Below are positions 49,964-58,003 of a DNA stretch of 64,000 bases, piece after piece. Below the pieces are notes generated by a model. That model did not search any database. It was not told where the DNA came from and saw only the letters and a program-made list of their open reading frames with translations. The position numbers and the translations under genes were made by a program. Location: the IMG/VR virus record IMGVR_UViG_3300002460_000021, positions 1 to 64,000 of that record. One strand, 5' to 3'. Source of the stretch: a virus. Position 1 is the first letter of the stretch, and the number at the start of each line of letters is the position of its first letter.

Positions 49964-51428
49964 CACAGCCTTTCTGCAGTTGCTCGGAATTGACAACACG
50001 CTCAATTACCTGCGTGGTACTCCAGCGCGGCAGCATTGGTGCCTGTACCGTACGGCCGCCCCAACTCTCAACCAATTCACTGCCAGGTATTTGATCTAGA
50101 TTGTACTCGGATCCCTTGACCAGTACCTCGGGGCGCACCTGGTTAATTAAAGCCCTGGGATCCGTGCCATCGAACATAGTGACGGCGTCTACTGTCTCCA
50201 GGTAAGTTAGTGCGTTCAAACGCGCCTCTTGCGGGCATATAGGCCTGTATGGACCTTTAAGTGCCTGGACAGCAGCATCTGTATTAATAGCGACTATAAG
50301 CGCATCGCCGCACGACCGCGCATGCGATAGCAGATGATAATGACCCAGGTGTAACAAGTCGTAGCAACCGTTAGTGAACACTATACGATGACCGGCACGC
50401 CGCTGTGCTGTGCACCAGGCCTCGATGGCAAAAGAGTCACGCAAGATTTTAGAAGAAGGACAGCGCCCACCACAATCCAGCGCGGCGTCTACCTCAGCAC
50501 GTAACACACGAACAGTACCAGGGCGACTGACTGATAAGCCTGCCGCGCAAGCGGCGCGCCTTAGTGCGTCGTCAATGGATAGCCCTTCGCCAAGTGCCAC
50601 AGCTAGCGCGGCAATAACTACATCGCCAGCGCCAACTACATCGAATACCTGTTGAGGATGCCACGCCGGAACGTGTTTAACGCCGGCAGCGGTGCACCAG
50701 CTCATCCCTGACGAGCCGCGTTTAAGAAGAACAGCTCTCGCCATGGGGGCAATTTCGTCAAACAGTACCTGCCCCATGGCTGCCGCATCGGCATCTATAA
50801 CAGGCCCTACCGGCAACGGTTTGCCGGCCGCCGCGCAGGCTTCCATTAAGTTGGGGGTCAAAATATCCACGGCGCCATATCGTTTAAAATCTAGCCCCTT
50901 AGGATCCGCCAACACCAACTTAACGTTGTCGTGGGCCCAGTGCAGTATCTCCGCTATAACGGCGGGAGTTAGCATACCCTTGTTATAATCAGACAATACT
51001 AGTACATCTACCGGACTACTGGCGGCTAGCAGTTTAATGATTGCCTCGTGCGCATCCTTGGCCGCTGGAGGTGACTCGTAGTCATACCTGGCCAGGAAGT
51101 GACGATCGGCGAATAGCCTGGTTTTAACTGTTGTCGCCATATCAGACGACTGTACGAAGTGATAATGAATACCCGCCTCTTCTACCGCTTTACGCAAACG
51201 TCTTGAATTAGAATCAATACCGACCATTCCACCCAAGTGGACAATGCCCCCGAGCGTAGCCACATTAGCGGCTACGTTAGCGGCGCCGCCAGGAACTAAA
51301 CTTTCTATGGGGTTACGCACAACAGGCACGGGGTGCTCCGGCGCTAGCCGCTGCGCGGATCCAACCAGCGTATGATCCAGCATGACATCGCCAATAACCA
51401 ACACGCGCGCCTGAGGAATAGTATTCAT
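49938..51428 (-). CDS. hldE: HldE-like bifunctional ADP-heptose synthase
   Basis: 496 aa. N-terminal ribokinase-fold kinase (VLVIGDVMLDHTLVG, LVPGGAANVAANVATLGG, VFDVVGAGDVVIAALA with the catalytic Asp) and C-terminal nucleotidyltransferase (IVFTNGCYDLLHLGH, carrying HxGH; then EVLVKGSEY). Bacterial HldE makes ADP-glycero-manno-heptose for lipopolysaccharide core. Full length and apparently intact. A phage copy could supply heptose for its glycosyltransferase or alter host surface sugars; inferred. Confidence 0.9.
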   Translation of the reverse strand: MNTIPQARVLVIGDVMLDHTLVGSAQRLAPEHPVPVVRNPIESLVPGGAANVAANVATLGGIVHLGGMVGIDSNSRRLRKAVEEAGIHYHFVQSSDMATTVKTRLFADRHFLARYDYESPPAAKDAHEAIIKLLAASSPVDVLVLSDYNKGMLTPAVIAEILHWAHDNVKLVLADPKGLDFKRYGAVDILTPNLMEACAAAGKPLPVGPVIDADAAAMGQVLFDEIAPMARAVLLKRGSSGMSWCTAAGVKHVPAWHPQQVFDVVGAGDVVIAALAVALGEGLSIDDALRRAACAAGLSVSRPGTVRVLRAEVDAALDCGGRCPSSKILRDSFAIEAWCTAQRRAGHRIVFTNGCYDLLHLGHYHLLSHARSCGDALIVAINTDAAVQALKGPYRPICPQEARLNALTYLETVDAVTMFDGTDPRALINQVRPEVLVKGSEYNLDQIPGSELVESWGGRTVQAPMLPRWSTTQVIERVVNSEQLQKGCDGDCQNKL

Positions 51429-51637
51429 GGTTTCTCGCGCTTGTCCTCTTCTACGTTTTTATTTTGCGTGGCGTAGAATTCCGCCGACTGCCGCGCAGAC
51501 CGAGCGCCTGCGTCATAGATATACAGCACTACTAACCACAAGCAACCAGCGAGTATTCCTAGCCATAACACAATCTCTACCGTACAAAACACTATCCACA
51601 GCGTCATAATAAAAACTTCGTTGTAGGCTGTTAGCAT
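51425..51637 (-). CDS. Small membrane protein (70 aa, or 60 from the inner ATG)
   Basis: One long hydrophobic segment (WIVFCTVEIVLWLGILAGCL) and a charged tail (NKNVEEDKREKP). Start either ATG 51637 (GGA weak SD) or ATG 51607. Overlaps the HldE start (TAATG-type). Function unknown. Confidence 0.6.
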   Translation of the reverse strand: MLTAYNEVFIMTLWIVFCTVEIVLWLGILAGCLWLVVLYIYDAGARSARQSAEFYATQNKNVEEDKREKP

Positions 51638-51675
51638 TACGTGTTTCCAATCTGTTTAACCGATCAATTCAACTA

Positions 51676-51709
51676 ACCTCTAGCTAATATCCGGATATTA
51701 GCTAGAGGT
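51676..51709. promoter_or_regulatory. Extended 34-bp perfect palindrome containing copy 10
   Basis: The 14-bp core (51686-51699) is extended by perfect 10-bp arms each side (ACCTCTAGCT and AGCTAGAGGT). It lies between the zinc-ribbon gene stop and the small membrane gene. Confidence 0.85.
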
Positions 51710-51908
51710 CAGTTAAACGAGGAGGTGGCGGTAAGTGGTCCTCGCCTTCCGTTCGAACCTTAACAATCCGAGGTGCGTATACCTCTAGGTTTTGTTGGTT
51801 ACACTTTAAACATAATCTATTGGTAACCCGGTTTTCGGAATAAAACCTCGCAGCGCACTTCAAGCAGTAGCGGTAACCGCCAAGCTTGGGTTGCTTCTTG
51901 CTACCCAT
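51702..51908 (-). CDS. Zinc-ribbon small protein (68 aa)
   Basis: Start at ATG 51908 with an AGGA SD, just after TnpB. CLKC and, 16 residues on, CLKC make a zinc ribbon (YRYCLKCAARF; RLCLKCNQQN). Basic N-terminus, Pro-rich end. Function unknown; it may also overlap the TnpB guide RNA. Confidence 0.55.
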   Translation of the reverse strand: MGSKKQPKLGGYRYCLKCAARFYSENRVTNRLCLKCNQQNLEVYAPRIVKVRTEGEDHLPPPPRLTDL

Positions 51909-51927
51909 GGTCGTCGCGTCCTGCTCT

Positions 51928-53082
51928 CTAAAGTGTGCCCACAAGTGAGCACGGTTTAGTTCCTGCTTCAACGATGCCCGTTGACATCTCCACAGGCGTT
52001 ACTTCGCCGAAAGCCTCGGCTAGACTTCGTAAGTTTAATGCGGCGTTTAGATCACGATCGATTCGCAAACCGCACTCACATACGAAGATTCGTTCACCAA
52101 GCGACAACTTGTCCTTAATGAGTCCGCAAGATGAACAAGTCTTGCTAGACGGAAAGAAACGGTCAGCCACGACAATCTGCGTCCCGTATTGCTCAGCCTT
52201 ATAGGTGAGTAAGGAACGGAACTTTCCGAAACTGGCATCGCTGATCGATTGTGCAAGCTGGTGGTTATGCACCATCCCACGCACGTTTAAATCTTCGATT
52301 ACTACCGCCCGGTTTTGGCGGCAGAGACGCGTTGTCAGTTTGTGATGATTGTCGTGACGGATGTTTCCAATGCGCTGATAGATGCGAGCAACCACCTTGC
52401 GTTGTTTGTTGCGATTACCTGACCCCTTGACGCGGCGGTGTAGTTTTCTGTTGGCTCGACGCAGTCGCCGCTGCGCCTTGCGAAGCGGTCTCGTGTTTTC
52501 TATCTTCTCTCCAGTGGACAGCGTAGCCAGCATAGCGATACCCAGATCAACGCCAACGATCCCATTATCTGTGCGTGGCGTCTTAATATCGCCAATATCG
52601 ACTGAAATGCAGACGTACCATTCACCACAATCCTCAACGACACGGGCCGAATTGATCTTGCCAGCGAAGCACAGAGCTTCGCGCATTTTAACCTTGCCAA
52701 TTCTAGGCAGACGAATCATTTTGTCGCTTAGGGAGAACTTATCATTAGCAACATAAAACGAACGACGTGTCTTGTTTCTACTCTTGAAAACTGGCTTTCG
52801 TCCTCGTCCGGCGAAGAAGTTACCGAAGGCTGTTTGCAGATCGGAGAATGGTTGGGAGTGGCAGTCGCGATGGACTTCACGTATCCACGGGAATGTTTCT
52901 GGATAAAGGGCGTTGAATTGGGTTTTCAATTTATTGGCGTTTGTCTTCTTGCCTATTTCATAACGCCTGTTCAACTCAGCGAGTGCCCAGTTGAAAACGA
53001 AACGATGCGTACCGGAAGCGTGGACGAAATATTTGCGTTGCCGACAAGTTGGATCAAGTCTTATCTTGTGCGTCCGTTGCAT
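51928..53082 (-). CDS. tnpB: TnpB RNA-guided nuclease of an IS200/IS605-type element
   Basis: 384 aa from ATG 53082 with an AAGGA SD. Start MQRTHKIRLDPTCRQRKYF is typical of the family. RuvC residues: GVDLGIAM (Asp), VIEDLNVRGM (Glu), DRDLNAALNL (Asp); zinc finger CSSC...CECG. No tnpA is next to it. The guide RNA (omegaRNA) is expected to overlap the 3' end and run downstream. Likely active-site intact. Confidence 0.9.
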   Translation of the reverse strand: MQRTHKIRLDPTCRQRKYFVHASGTHRFVFNWALAELNRRYEIGKKTNANKLKTQFNALYPETFPWIREVHRDCHSQPFSDLQTAFGNFFAGRGRKPVFKSRNKTRRSFYVANDKFSLSDKMIRLPRIGKVKMREALCFAGKINSARVVEDCGEWYVCISVDIGDIKTPRTDNGIVGVDLGIAMLATLSTGEKIENTRPLRKAQRRLRRANRKLHRRVKGSGNRNKQRKVVARIYQRIGNIRHDNHHKLTTRLCRQNRAVVIEDLNVRGMVHNHQLAQSISDASFGKFRSLLTYKAEQYGTQIVVADRFFPSSKTCSSCGLIKDKLSLGERIFVCECGLRIDRDLNAALNLRSLAEAFGEVTPVEMSTGIVEAGTKPCSLVGTL

Positions 53083-53098
53083 TCGGGGCTTCCTTGAA

Positions 53099-53118
53099 CT
53101 AGCCGCTCCTAGCGGTCC
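53099..53118. other. Hairpin near the TnpB 5' side
   Basis: GCCGCT / AGCGGT form a short hairpin just upstream of the tnpB start. IS605-type elements end in such hairpins, so it may mark the left side of the insertion; ends not defined. Confidence 0.35.
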
Positions 53119-53312
53119 CAGCGTTGTAGTGTCTTGACGCCACGCCCGATCTTTTGGCTGCTTCGCCAATCGATGGATGTTTAGATATCGACACACTGTA
53201 TGCACATGTGCGTACTAAATCAATATCTAGCTATGCCTCCTTGACGCCGCTTCATCGTTTTAATAACAGTCAGACAGAGTACATTACTTAATTAAATTGA
53301 ACAAGCATAGAA

Positions 53313-54059
53313 TTAAAGCGGCGTATTTTTAAATACTTCCATTGCCTGAGCCACAGCTTCAGACGCCGCCTGGCACGTTCGCCTACAGCGCGTGTCGCCC
53401 AAAATGTTGTCGTTATTAATTCGAGTAGTGGCGGCCTGCTCGGCAAATTTAACTCGCATGAGCTCATCAGCAGGAAGGTTATCGCGCAAGTTAGCTTTAG
53501 CCGGCAACTGCCGCGCACTTTTAACTGTCTTGGCGTTACCGCCAAGAATAGGATAGTAAATAGCGTTAGTGCAGCCGGCATAATCAGTCACTTCGTGTTC
53601 AGACAATGTCGATGTTAGCGTCTTACGTTCGACAATACCTTCCTCGCGACTCTCGATCCACTCGCCACTCTTGCCCAAGGCCTCGTACTTCTTGCGTCGC
53701 CTAGCGTCGTACACACCGGTCTTTCGGATGGCGGGAAGCACCTCGCCGGCAACCCAGTCCATAAATGCCGCGGCCTCTGGCTTACGAGAACGGAAAGTCA
53801 GCCTATAGACAGCGGCCTCGCGGATAATGACAACATCCTGCTGCTGGAAGCCAAGACTGCCGTGCTGGTTACTTAGGGGGGTAAGGAGTTTCCTCACCCC
53901 CCTCCAATCTGCCGGAATACCAGCCAGTGTCTTGCTGTTCCAGGTAAGCTCCAGAGCGGCGCAGACGTCCCTAGCTACAAACCAGGGCTCGTTGTTAATC
54001 ATAACGGGTGGGCGGATTTCATGGCCATTAAATTTCAGTGCCTGCATAGCTGTTGCCAT
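53313..54059 (-). CDS. BRO-N domain protein (248 aa)
   Basis: AAAGGG SD. The N-terminal 110 residues are a BRO-N/antirepressor-type DNA-binding domain: FNGHEIRPPVMINNEPWFVA, RDVCAALELTW, VYRLTFRSRKPEAAAFMDWV, EVLPAIRKTG. The C-terminus is Arg/Lys-rich with Cys. In phages it is a regulator or antirepressor. Not fused to a kinase or KilAC domain. Confidence 0.8.
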   Translation of the reverse strand: MATAMQALKFNGHEIRPPVMINNEPWFVARDVCAALELTWNSKTLAGIPADWRGVRKLLTPLSNQHGSLGFQQQDVVIIREAAVYRLTFRSRKPEAAAFMDWVAGEVLPAIRKTGVYDARRRKKYEALGKSGEWIESREEGIVERKTLTSTLSEHEVTDYAGCTNAIYYPILGGNAKTVKSARQLPAKANLRDNLPADELMRVKFAEQAATTRINNDNILGDTRCRRTCQAASEAVAQAMEVFKNTPL

Positions 54060-54208
54060 TGGTGTTATGCCCTTTATCTAAGTTATTTAAATTGTTGAGT
54101 GGTGCAAACTAACTCTCAGACCACCACATTTAGAGTTACGTCTTAGTATGTTGCGCTGTAACATACCACGCCAAGCCGGTTTAATACCGTGTGAGTTCAC
54201 TCTTCATA

Positions 54209-54547
54209 TCACTTACAATCCTTTATAATCCAGTCCACGAGCATTTCAGCCTCCGGCGTATCGGCGCTGAAGATCAGCTTATAGACCGCCACCTTGTTAA
54301 TCAAAATAGTATCCTGTGCATACGCTCGCTCAGTCACATCTTCACCGGGGCATGGAAACAGAGTACAGAATTTACGTACACTGCGCCAACCCTCGCTAAT
54401 ACATGCGTTATCTAAAGATTCAATTCCTCTGTACTCGATACCAAGTATCTCGTAAATATCCTCGGCGGCAAACCACGGCGTACTATCGATCATATAACGA
54501 CGCACCGCGCTACACTTAAACTCTAATACGTCCGGCGCACGCTTCAC
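54209..54547 (-). CDS. BRO-N-like small protein (112 aa)
   Basis: GTG start, AAAGGA SD. Reduced BRO-N domain (STPWFAAEDIYEILGIEY; VAVYKLIFSADTPEAEMLVD). A partial paralogue of the neighbour at 53313 without its C-terminal half. May be a regulator or a remnant. Confidence 0.7.
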   Translation of the reverse strand: MKRAPDVLEFKCSAVRRYMIDSTPWFAAEDIYEILGIEYRGIESLDNACISEGWRSVRKFCTLFPCPGEDVTERAYAQDTILINKVAVYKLIFSADTPEAEMLVDWIIKDCK

Positions 54548-54605
54548 GCTACCAGTCCTTTCTAAATCGACTCAACCCAATTGTCAGATTACTAACTATA
54601 CGCCT

Positions 54606-54944
54606 CTAGTCAAGTCTCCCATCATCCTCCCAGGCGCGAATAGCGTTGTCCTGCCACCCGATATCAGTGACCGTGGTGTCACAAAAACCGGCAGCCATAA
54701 TCTCCCCTATAGACGCACGTGTATGGCAGATGTGTCTTCCAGCGTCGTAAACTTCTCCACAGGAAGAACATACATAAATTGAATGGCTGGGAGGTTCGTC
54801 ATCAGTCGTGTCTATCTCAACGTACATTGTCATCTTTGCATAACTACGTTTACTGGTACGCAACACGGCTCGCTTCCTGCGCTCAAGCTCTTCAGGCGGT
54901 AAAGGGATGTGCGTATTTTTATATGGGTAATCCGAGCCACTCAT
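54606..54944 (-). CDS. Zinc-ribbon protein (112 aa)
   Basis: Contains YVCSSCGEVYDAGRHICH, a CxxC...CxH metal site. Overlaps the HNH gene by 26 nt. Function unknown. Confidence 0.6.
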   Translation of the reverse strand: MSGSDYPYKNTHIPLPPEELERRKRAVLRTSKRSYAKMTMYVEIDTTDDEPPSHSIYVCSSCGEVYDAGRHICHTRASIGEIMAAGFCDTTVTDIGWQDNAIRAWEDDGRLD

Positions 54945-55326
54945 AATTAATCATTCCTATTAAATGTGGGCCGGGCGAGAAAGAAACCCAGTAAGCACGA
55001 TGGCCGCAGCTCGAGCAATAATGGTGCCCTATTTGCCATAACGTCGTAACGGCGGAAACCGGGCTAATCTTATGGCAATTACACAGCGGGCAGACTAAAT
55101 CGCGCTCACACTGCCGCGCACGCTTCTGGTTACAGGCGTAACAAGCTAGCACGGCACTGCGCCACTGGCCGCCTCTAGATAAAGGCGGCTCGTGATCAAT
55201 GGTTGCCGAGCTGAAAGTCAAATCACAGCCGCACCAATAACACGGCACGACTTTAACCGCGCCAAATGTCTTAAACCAAATACCGTTCTTTAATCCTCGG
55301 CGTCTTTTACAAGATGGTCTAGGCAT
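54919..55326 (-). CDS. HNH endonuclease
   Basis: 135 aa; GAGG SD. CYWCGCDL, ATIDHEPPLSRGG, ACYACNQKRA make a zinc-supported HNH motif, then a second zinc knuckle (CPLCNC, CSSCG). Basic N-terminus. Homing or packaging roles are known in phages; unassigned here. Confidence 0.85.
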   Translation of the reverse strand: MPRPSCKRRRGLKNGIWFKTFGAVKVVPCYWCGCDLTFSSATIDHEPPLSRGGQWRSAVLACYACNQKRARQCERDLVCPLCNCHKISPVSAVTTLWQIGHHYCSSCGHRAYWVSFSPGPHLIGMINYEWLGLPI

Positions 55327-55341
55327 GACACAATCCTCAAA

Positions 55342-56175
55342 TCATACGTCGTCAAGAGCGTAGCGCGGCAATGAGCGCATAAGACCGTAAGTAGCCGAGG
55401 CGCGTATTCCCTGCCGCGCCTTGACGAGTCTCATAAATTTAGACGGCCTACAAGTCATTAGATGCCGCGGATACCTCATAACACGCCCAACAAACCACGC
55501 CAGTTTCCACGGACAAAACTCAATATCCGGATATTCCCTGGTTATGAATACATCACCAAACCAGTGTGGTAGTTTTACGTCGCGGCCTAGCAGCATAAGG
55601 CCCACGCGCCTTACCGACCATGCGCTCTTATTAACTGGCTCAGCAACTAGCTGCAAATAGCCGGCAGCCGGTTGCAGCGCAGATGTGCGACAGTGCCACC
55701 TTTTTCTATCAGATTTAAGCATTTGCTTCAATGAAAGCCGCGCGTTACAGACGGAATCATGCAGCGAAGTCCTAAACCCATACAGCGTCAATGGTTCTAT
55801 GGAAGTAGCGTCTGACAATATATTAGAAAATCCACGGTAAACACGAACGACTTCCCGCCCATAACACCACGGACACACCGTAGTCTGATGACACCATCTC
55901 TTGTGGTGAGTCGATACGAGACCAATTGGGTTGCAGTAAGAGCAAGGATAGACGCCAAGTTTCCCAGTAATGGCCTGCCACTCCGAGTCGTATAACGTTG
56001 AAATACGCGTGCGCCACATTTTATGGACAATTCCCGTTAGTCGTTCGTGCTCGTGCCGCGCAGCCGGATCACTAGGCCACGGCACTTTTCCAGCCAGTGG
56101 CAGCAAGACCGCAAATCTGGCAGCCATGATCTCAGGCGTACAGAACAATCGGTTGATGATCAGGGGCTTAGACAT
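55342..56175 (-). CDS. Unknown zinc-knuckle protein (277 aa)
   Basis: GAGG SD. YPCSYCNP, HHKRWCHQ and CPWCYGREVVRVYRG form a metal-binding middle; C-terminus basic (RYPRHLMTCRPSKFMRL). It contains an exact palindrome copy as EYPDIEF. Next to the structured non-coding region, so a replication-initiator role could be considered; not shown. Confidence 0.5.
   Translation of the reverse strand: MSKPLIINRLFCTPEIMAARFAVLLPLAGKVPWPSDPAARHEHERLTGIVHKMWRTRISTLYDSEWQAITGKLGVYPCSYCNPIGLVSTHHKRWCHQTTVCPWCYGREVVRVYRGFSNILSDATSIEPLTLYGFRTSLHDSVCNARLSLKQMLKSDRKRWHCRTSALQPAAGYLQLVAEPVNKSAWSVRRVGLMLLGRDVKLPHWFGDVFITREYPDIEFCPWKLAWFVGRVMRYPRHLMTCRPSKFMRLVKARQGIRASATYGLMRSLPRYALDDV
55522..55535. promoter_or_regulatory. 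14-bp palindrome, copy 11 (inside a CDS)
   Basis: Exact copy in the coding region of the 277-aa zinc protein. Confidence 0.8.
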
Positions 56176-56694
56176 GACAAATTCCTCGGGGCTAACGCAA
56201 TAATAGCCGGCATAAGCAGAAAATCAAGCAAAACTTGGTGACCGTACTGCTAGATTACCTAAACTACCCAAACTACCTAAGCACAACTCTAGGTAATCTG
56301 GGTAAGATGGAAACTAGTGAAATATCAAAGACAAAGCGGATACGGTCGGTTTTTATTGGCGTAGGCGGCGAAGCCTCCAAAAGTGCAAATCTGCTGTAAA
56401 AATAGGCAAATACTGCGTATGTATAGTTTTGTATATTTTCAAAATTTTAGTGCTCATTTTTAGCAAAAAAGCCGACGTAACACATCTGACGATTGTTTCC
56501 ATACGTCCTACCAAAAGCGCTCAAAATTAGGCCCAAAATCAAGAATAGTCACTTTCTGCCATAACAATATAGTCATACACAAGTTATGGCAAAACATCGA
56601 GTAGCATACTTGAGATGTAGCTATTGATGTAACTCCTTATTAAATAAGTAGTTATATAAACCGACCAAATTGTACTAGCAGTTATTACCTAACT

Positions 56695-56759
56695 ATAATT
56701 CTATATAGTTTGCGGTGCGCCGGAAGACGCGCACCTGAAGGCAAACTATATAGAATTAT
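56695..56759. repeat. Long two-part hairpin
   Basis: A perfect 19-bp outer stem (56695-56713 with 56741-56759; arms begin ATAATTCTATATAG) carries an inner 7-bp stem GGTGCGC/GCGCACC with an 8-nt loop and a 5-nt one-sided bulge. Too long and AT-rich for an ordinary terminator. Confidence 0.85.
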
Positions 56760-56763
56760 CCCT

Positions 56764-56826
56764 ACGGGCATCTTCAGTTCGTTAGTCCCCTGTCAGTACC
56801 CGGCCTAACTTCACTTCGATGCCCGT
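56764..56826. other. Second stem-loop in the non-coding region
   Basis: ACGGGCATC and GATGCCCGT enclose 45 nt. Directly follows the long hairpin; together they look like one structured element. Confidence 0.5.
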
Positions 56827-56864
56827 GCGGGGTGGTAAGATTAAAAACACAAAACACCACTCTC

Positions 56865-56903
56865 AAAATAACAACGCCAGCTACCGAATATCGGTAACCG
56901 GCG
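56865..56903 (-). terminator. Intrinsic terminator of the 57-58 kb SR-rich unit
   Basis: On the minus strand a 12-bp stem with two G-U pairs and a 5-nt loop is followed by a T-rich tract (TTGTTATTTT). Confidence 0.65.
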
Positions 56904-57070
56904 TAATGGCATGTCCTCGTTATTAACACTATCCGTTTATTTAAATCAGGCTCGCTTAAAATAAACTTAAAACTAAAAAGTGATCTGAGCCTCGTCTATG
57001 CTCTTTAGAGGCCGGCTAATGCTAAATGGAGCGTTCGACCAGCAGCTCGTAATGAGAGGTATTATTTAGG

Positions 57071-57277
57071 TTAGCGCCTACAACCGCTCAATCGGGATAC
57101 TTTTCTAGGTGTTGAGCCACTATTACGTCTCAGTTCAGATATGCTGCAGTAGTGCGGTCGTTGTAAAGCTCTTGAATAGGAAAACGCTGTAGCCGTAATA
57201 CTTCCAGCCGCGATACTTGTAGCTCGATAACCAGATCATAAGCTGCGGTAGGGCCAGCAATATATCGCGGAAATCAC
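57071..57277 (-). pseudogene. SR-rich family member with an in-frame TGA (cluster E, gene 5)
   Basis: From GTG 57277 the frame begins with a hydrophobic leader (ISAIYCWPYRSL), meets TGA at 57236-57238, and then continues open for 54 codons in family style (AFSYSRALQRPHYCS; SGSTPRKVSRLSGCRR). Total span 68 aa, the family size, right after gene 4. Either a broken copy or read-through; a short peptide from ATG 57239 in another frame is the alternative. Confidence 0.45.
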
Positions 57278-57301
57278 AAATAAAATTTTAGCACCTGCTT
57301 T

Positions 57302-57517
57302 CTACTTTCTACTTAGACCTACGACACGCTTACCGTGGCTAGCGCGCGACCAAGAACGATACCATTTCATCAAGTGGGATTTTGCCCCAGATAAGGCGCA
57401 CTGCTTGTGGCTCGTACCACGGCTACAAAAAGAAACGCTGTATTTAAAAGACTGTGGGAGTGGGCCGGATCTAGAAAACGAAGTCTGTTTATACACTAGT
57501 TTATTCAATAGCATCAT
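57302..57517 (-). CDS. SR-rich small protein, cluster E, gene 4 (71 aa)
   Basis: Start overlaps the previous stop (TAATGATG). Contains KYSVSFCSRGT and, near the end, KWYRSWSRASHGKRVVG. The YRSW segment is shared with genes 3 and (as YKPW) 2. Confidence 0.65.
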   Translation of the reverse strand: MMLLNKLVYKQTSFSRSGPLPQSFKYSVSFCSRGTSHKQCALSGAKSHLMKWYRSWSRASHGKRVVGLSRK

Positions 57518-57726
57518 TAGACTCGTCGGTTGGACGTAGTAGATCTAACAGCGGCACCGCGTCTAGTTTTTGTCCACGACCTATACCAGTTCGTAGTGCT
57601 TGACTGTGCTACGGAGCATTGCCGGGCAAACATTCTGATGGTTCGGCTACCAGAGATAGTAGTATTATGATAACAATATTTAGATTTAGGCCAGTTATGT
57701 GTGTGCACCGCATGAGGTAATAGCAT
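57517..57726 (-). CDS. SR-rich small protein, cluster E, gene 3 (69 aa)
   Basis: ATG with a GGAG SD, stop-to-start contact TAAATG. C-terminal NWYRSWTKTRRGAAVRST matches gene 4 and gene 2. Basic, Ser/Thr-rich. Confidence 0.65.
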   Translation of the reverse strand: MLLPHAVHTHNWPKSKYCYHNTTISGSRTIRMFARQCSVAQSSTTNWYRSWTKTRRGAAVRSTTSNRRV

Positions 57727-57954
57727 TTAGCGCTCCAGTCTACACATCCTTATCGAGGTAGATCTAACAGCCGGGCCATAGCTGGACTTTGTCCATGGCT
57801 TATACTTACCCGTAGTCCTAGTACGTGAGATAGATCTTATTCTGCTACCGGGCCTGTCCCAATGTAAGCTATAGGATTCAATAGCCACCCGACATACCGA
57901 CGATGACCGGCAACAAGACCGACGCTCACTGTACAACGAGGTATACATCAGCAT
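57727..57954 (-). CDS. SR-rich small protein, cluster E, gene 2 (75 aa)
   Basis: ATG with a strong AGGAGAAAAGG SD and the 14-bp palindrome 23 nt upstream, the same layout as conventional genes. C-terminal KYKPWTKSSYGPAVRST aligns with genes 3 and 4. This gene is the best evidence that the family is translated. Confidence 0.7.
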   Translation of the reverse strand: MLMYTSLYSERRSCCRSSSVCRVAIESYSLHWDRPGSRIRSISRTRTTGKYKPWTKSSYGPAVRSTSIRMCRLER

Positions 57955-57977
57955 GACTGACCTTTTCTCCTGCAGTC

Positions 57978-57991
57978 AATATCCGGATATT
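57978..57991. promoter_or_regulatory. 14-bp palindrome, copy 12
   Basis: Exact copy between SR-rich genes 1 and 2 of cluster E, 23 nt before an ATG. Confidence 0.85.
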
Positions 57992-58003
57992 GCCACTAGC
58001 AGC

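Larger units (their letters stand above)
56176..57070. other. Structured AT-rich non-coding region, possible replication origin
   Basis: About 0.9 kb without a supported gene. It contains iteron-like ACCTAAACTACC and ACTACCTAA repeats near 56257-56280, an AGATTACCTA/TAGGTAATCT inverted repeat (56252-56299), a very long hairpin at 56695-56759, a 9-bp stem at 56764-56826 and a terminator at 56875-56903. AT-rich tracts lie between. These are typical of origins or structured leaders, but no initiator-binding site is proven. Confidence 0.5.

Noticed and set aside
56764-56826. tRNA-like fold
   Set aside because: A 9-bp acceptor-like stem is present, but the 63-nt length, lack of a proper T-loop and no clear anticodon arm argue against a tRNA.
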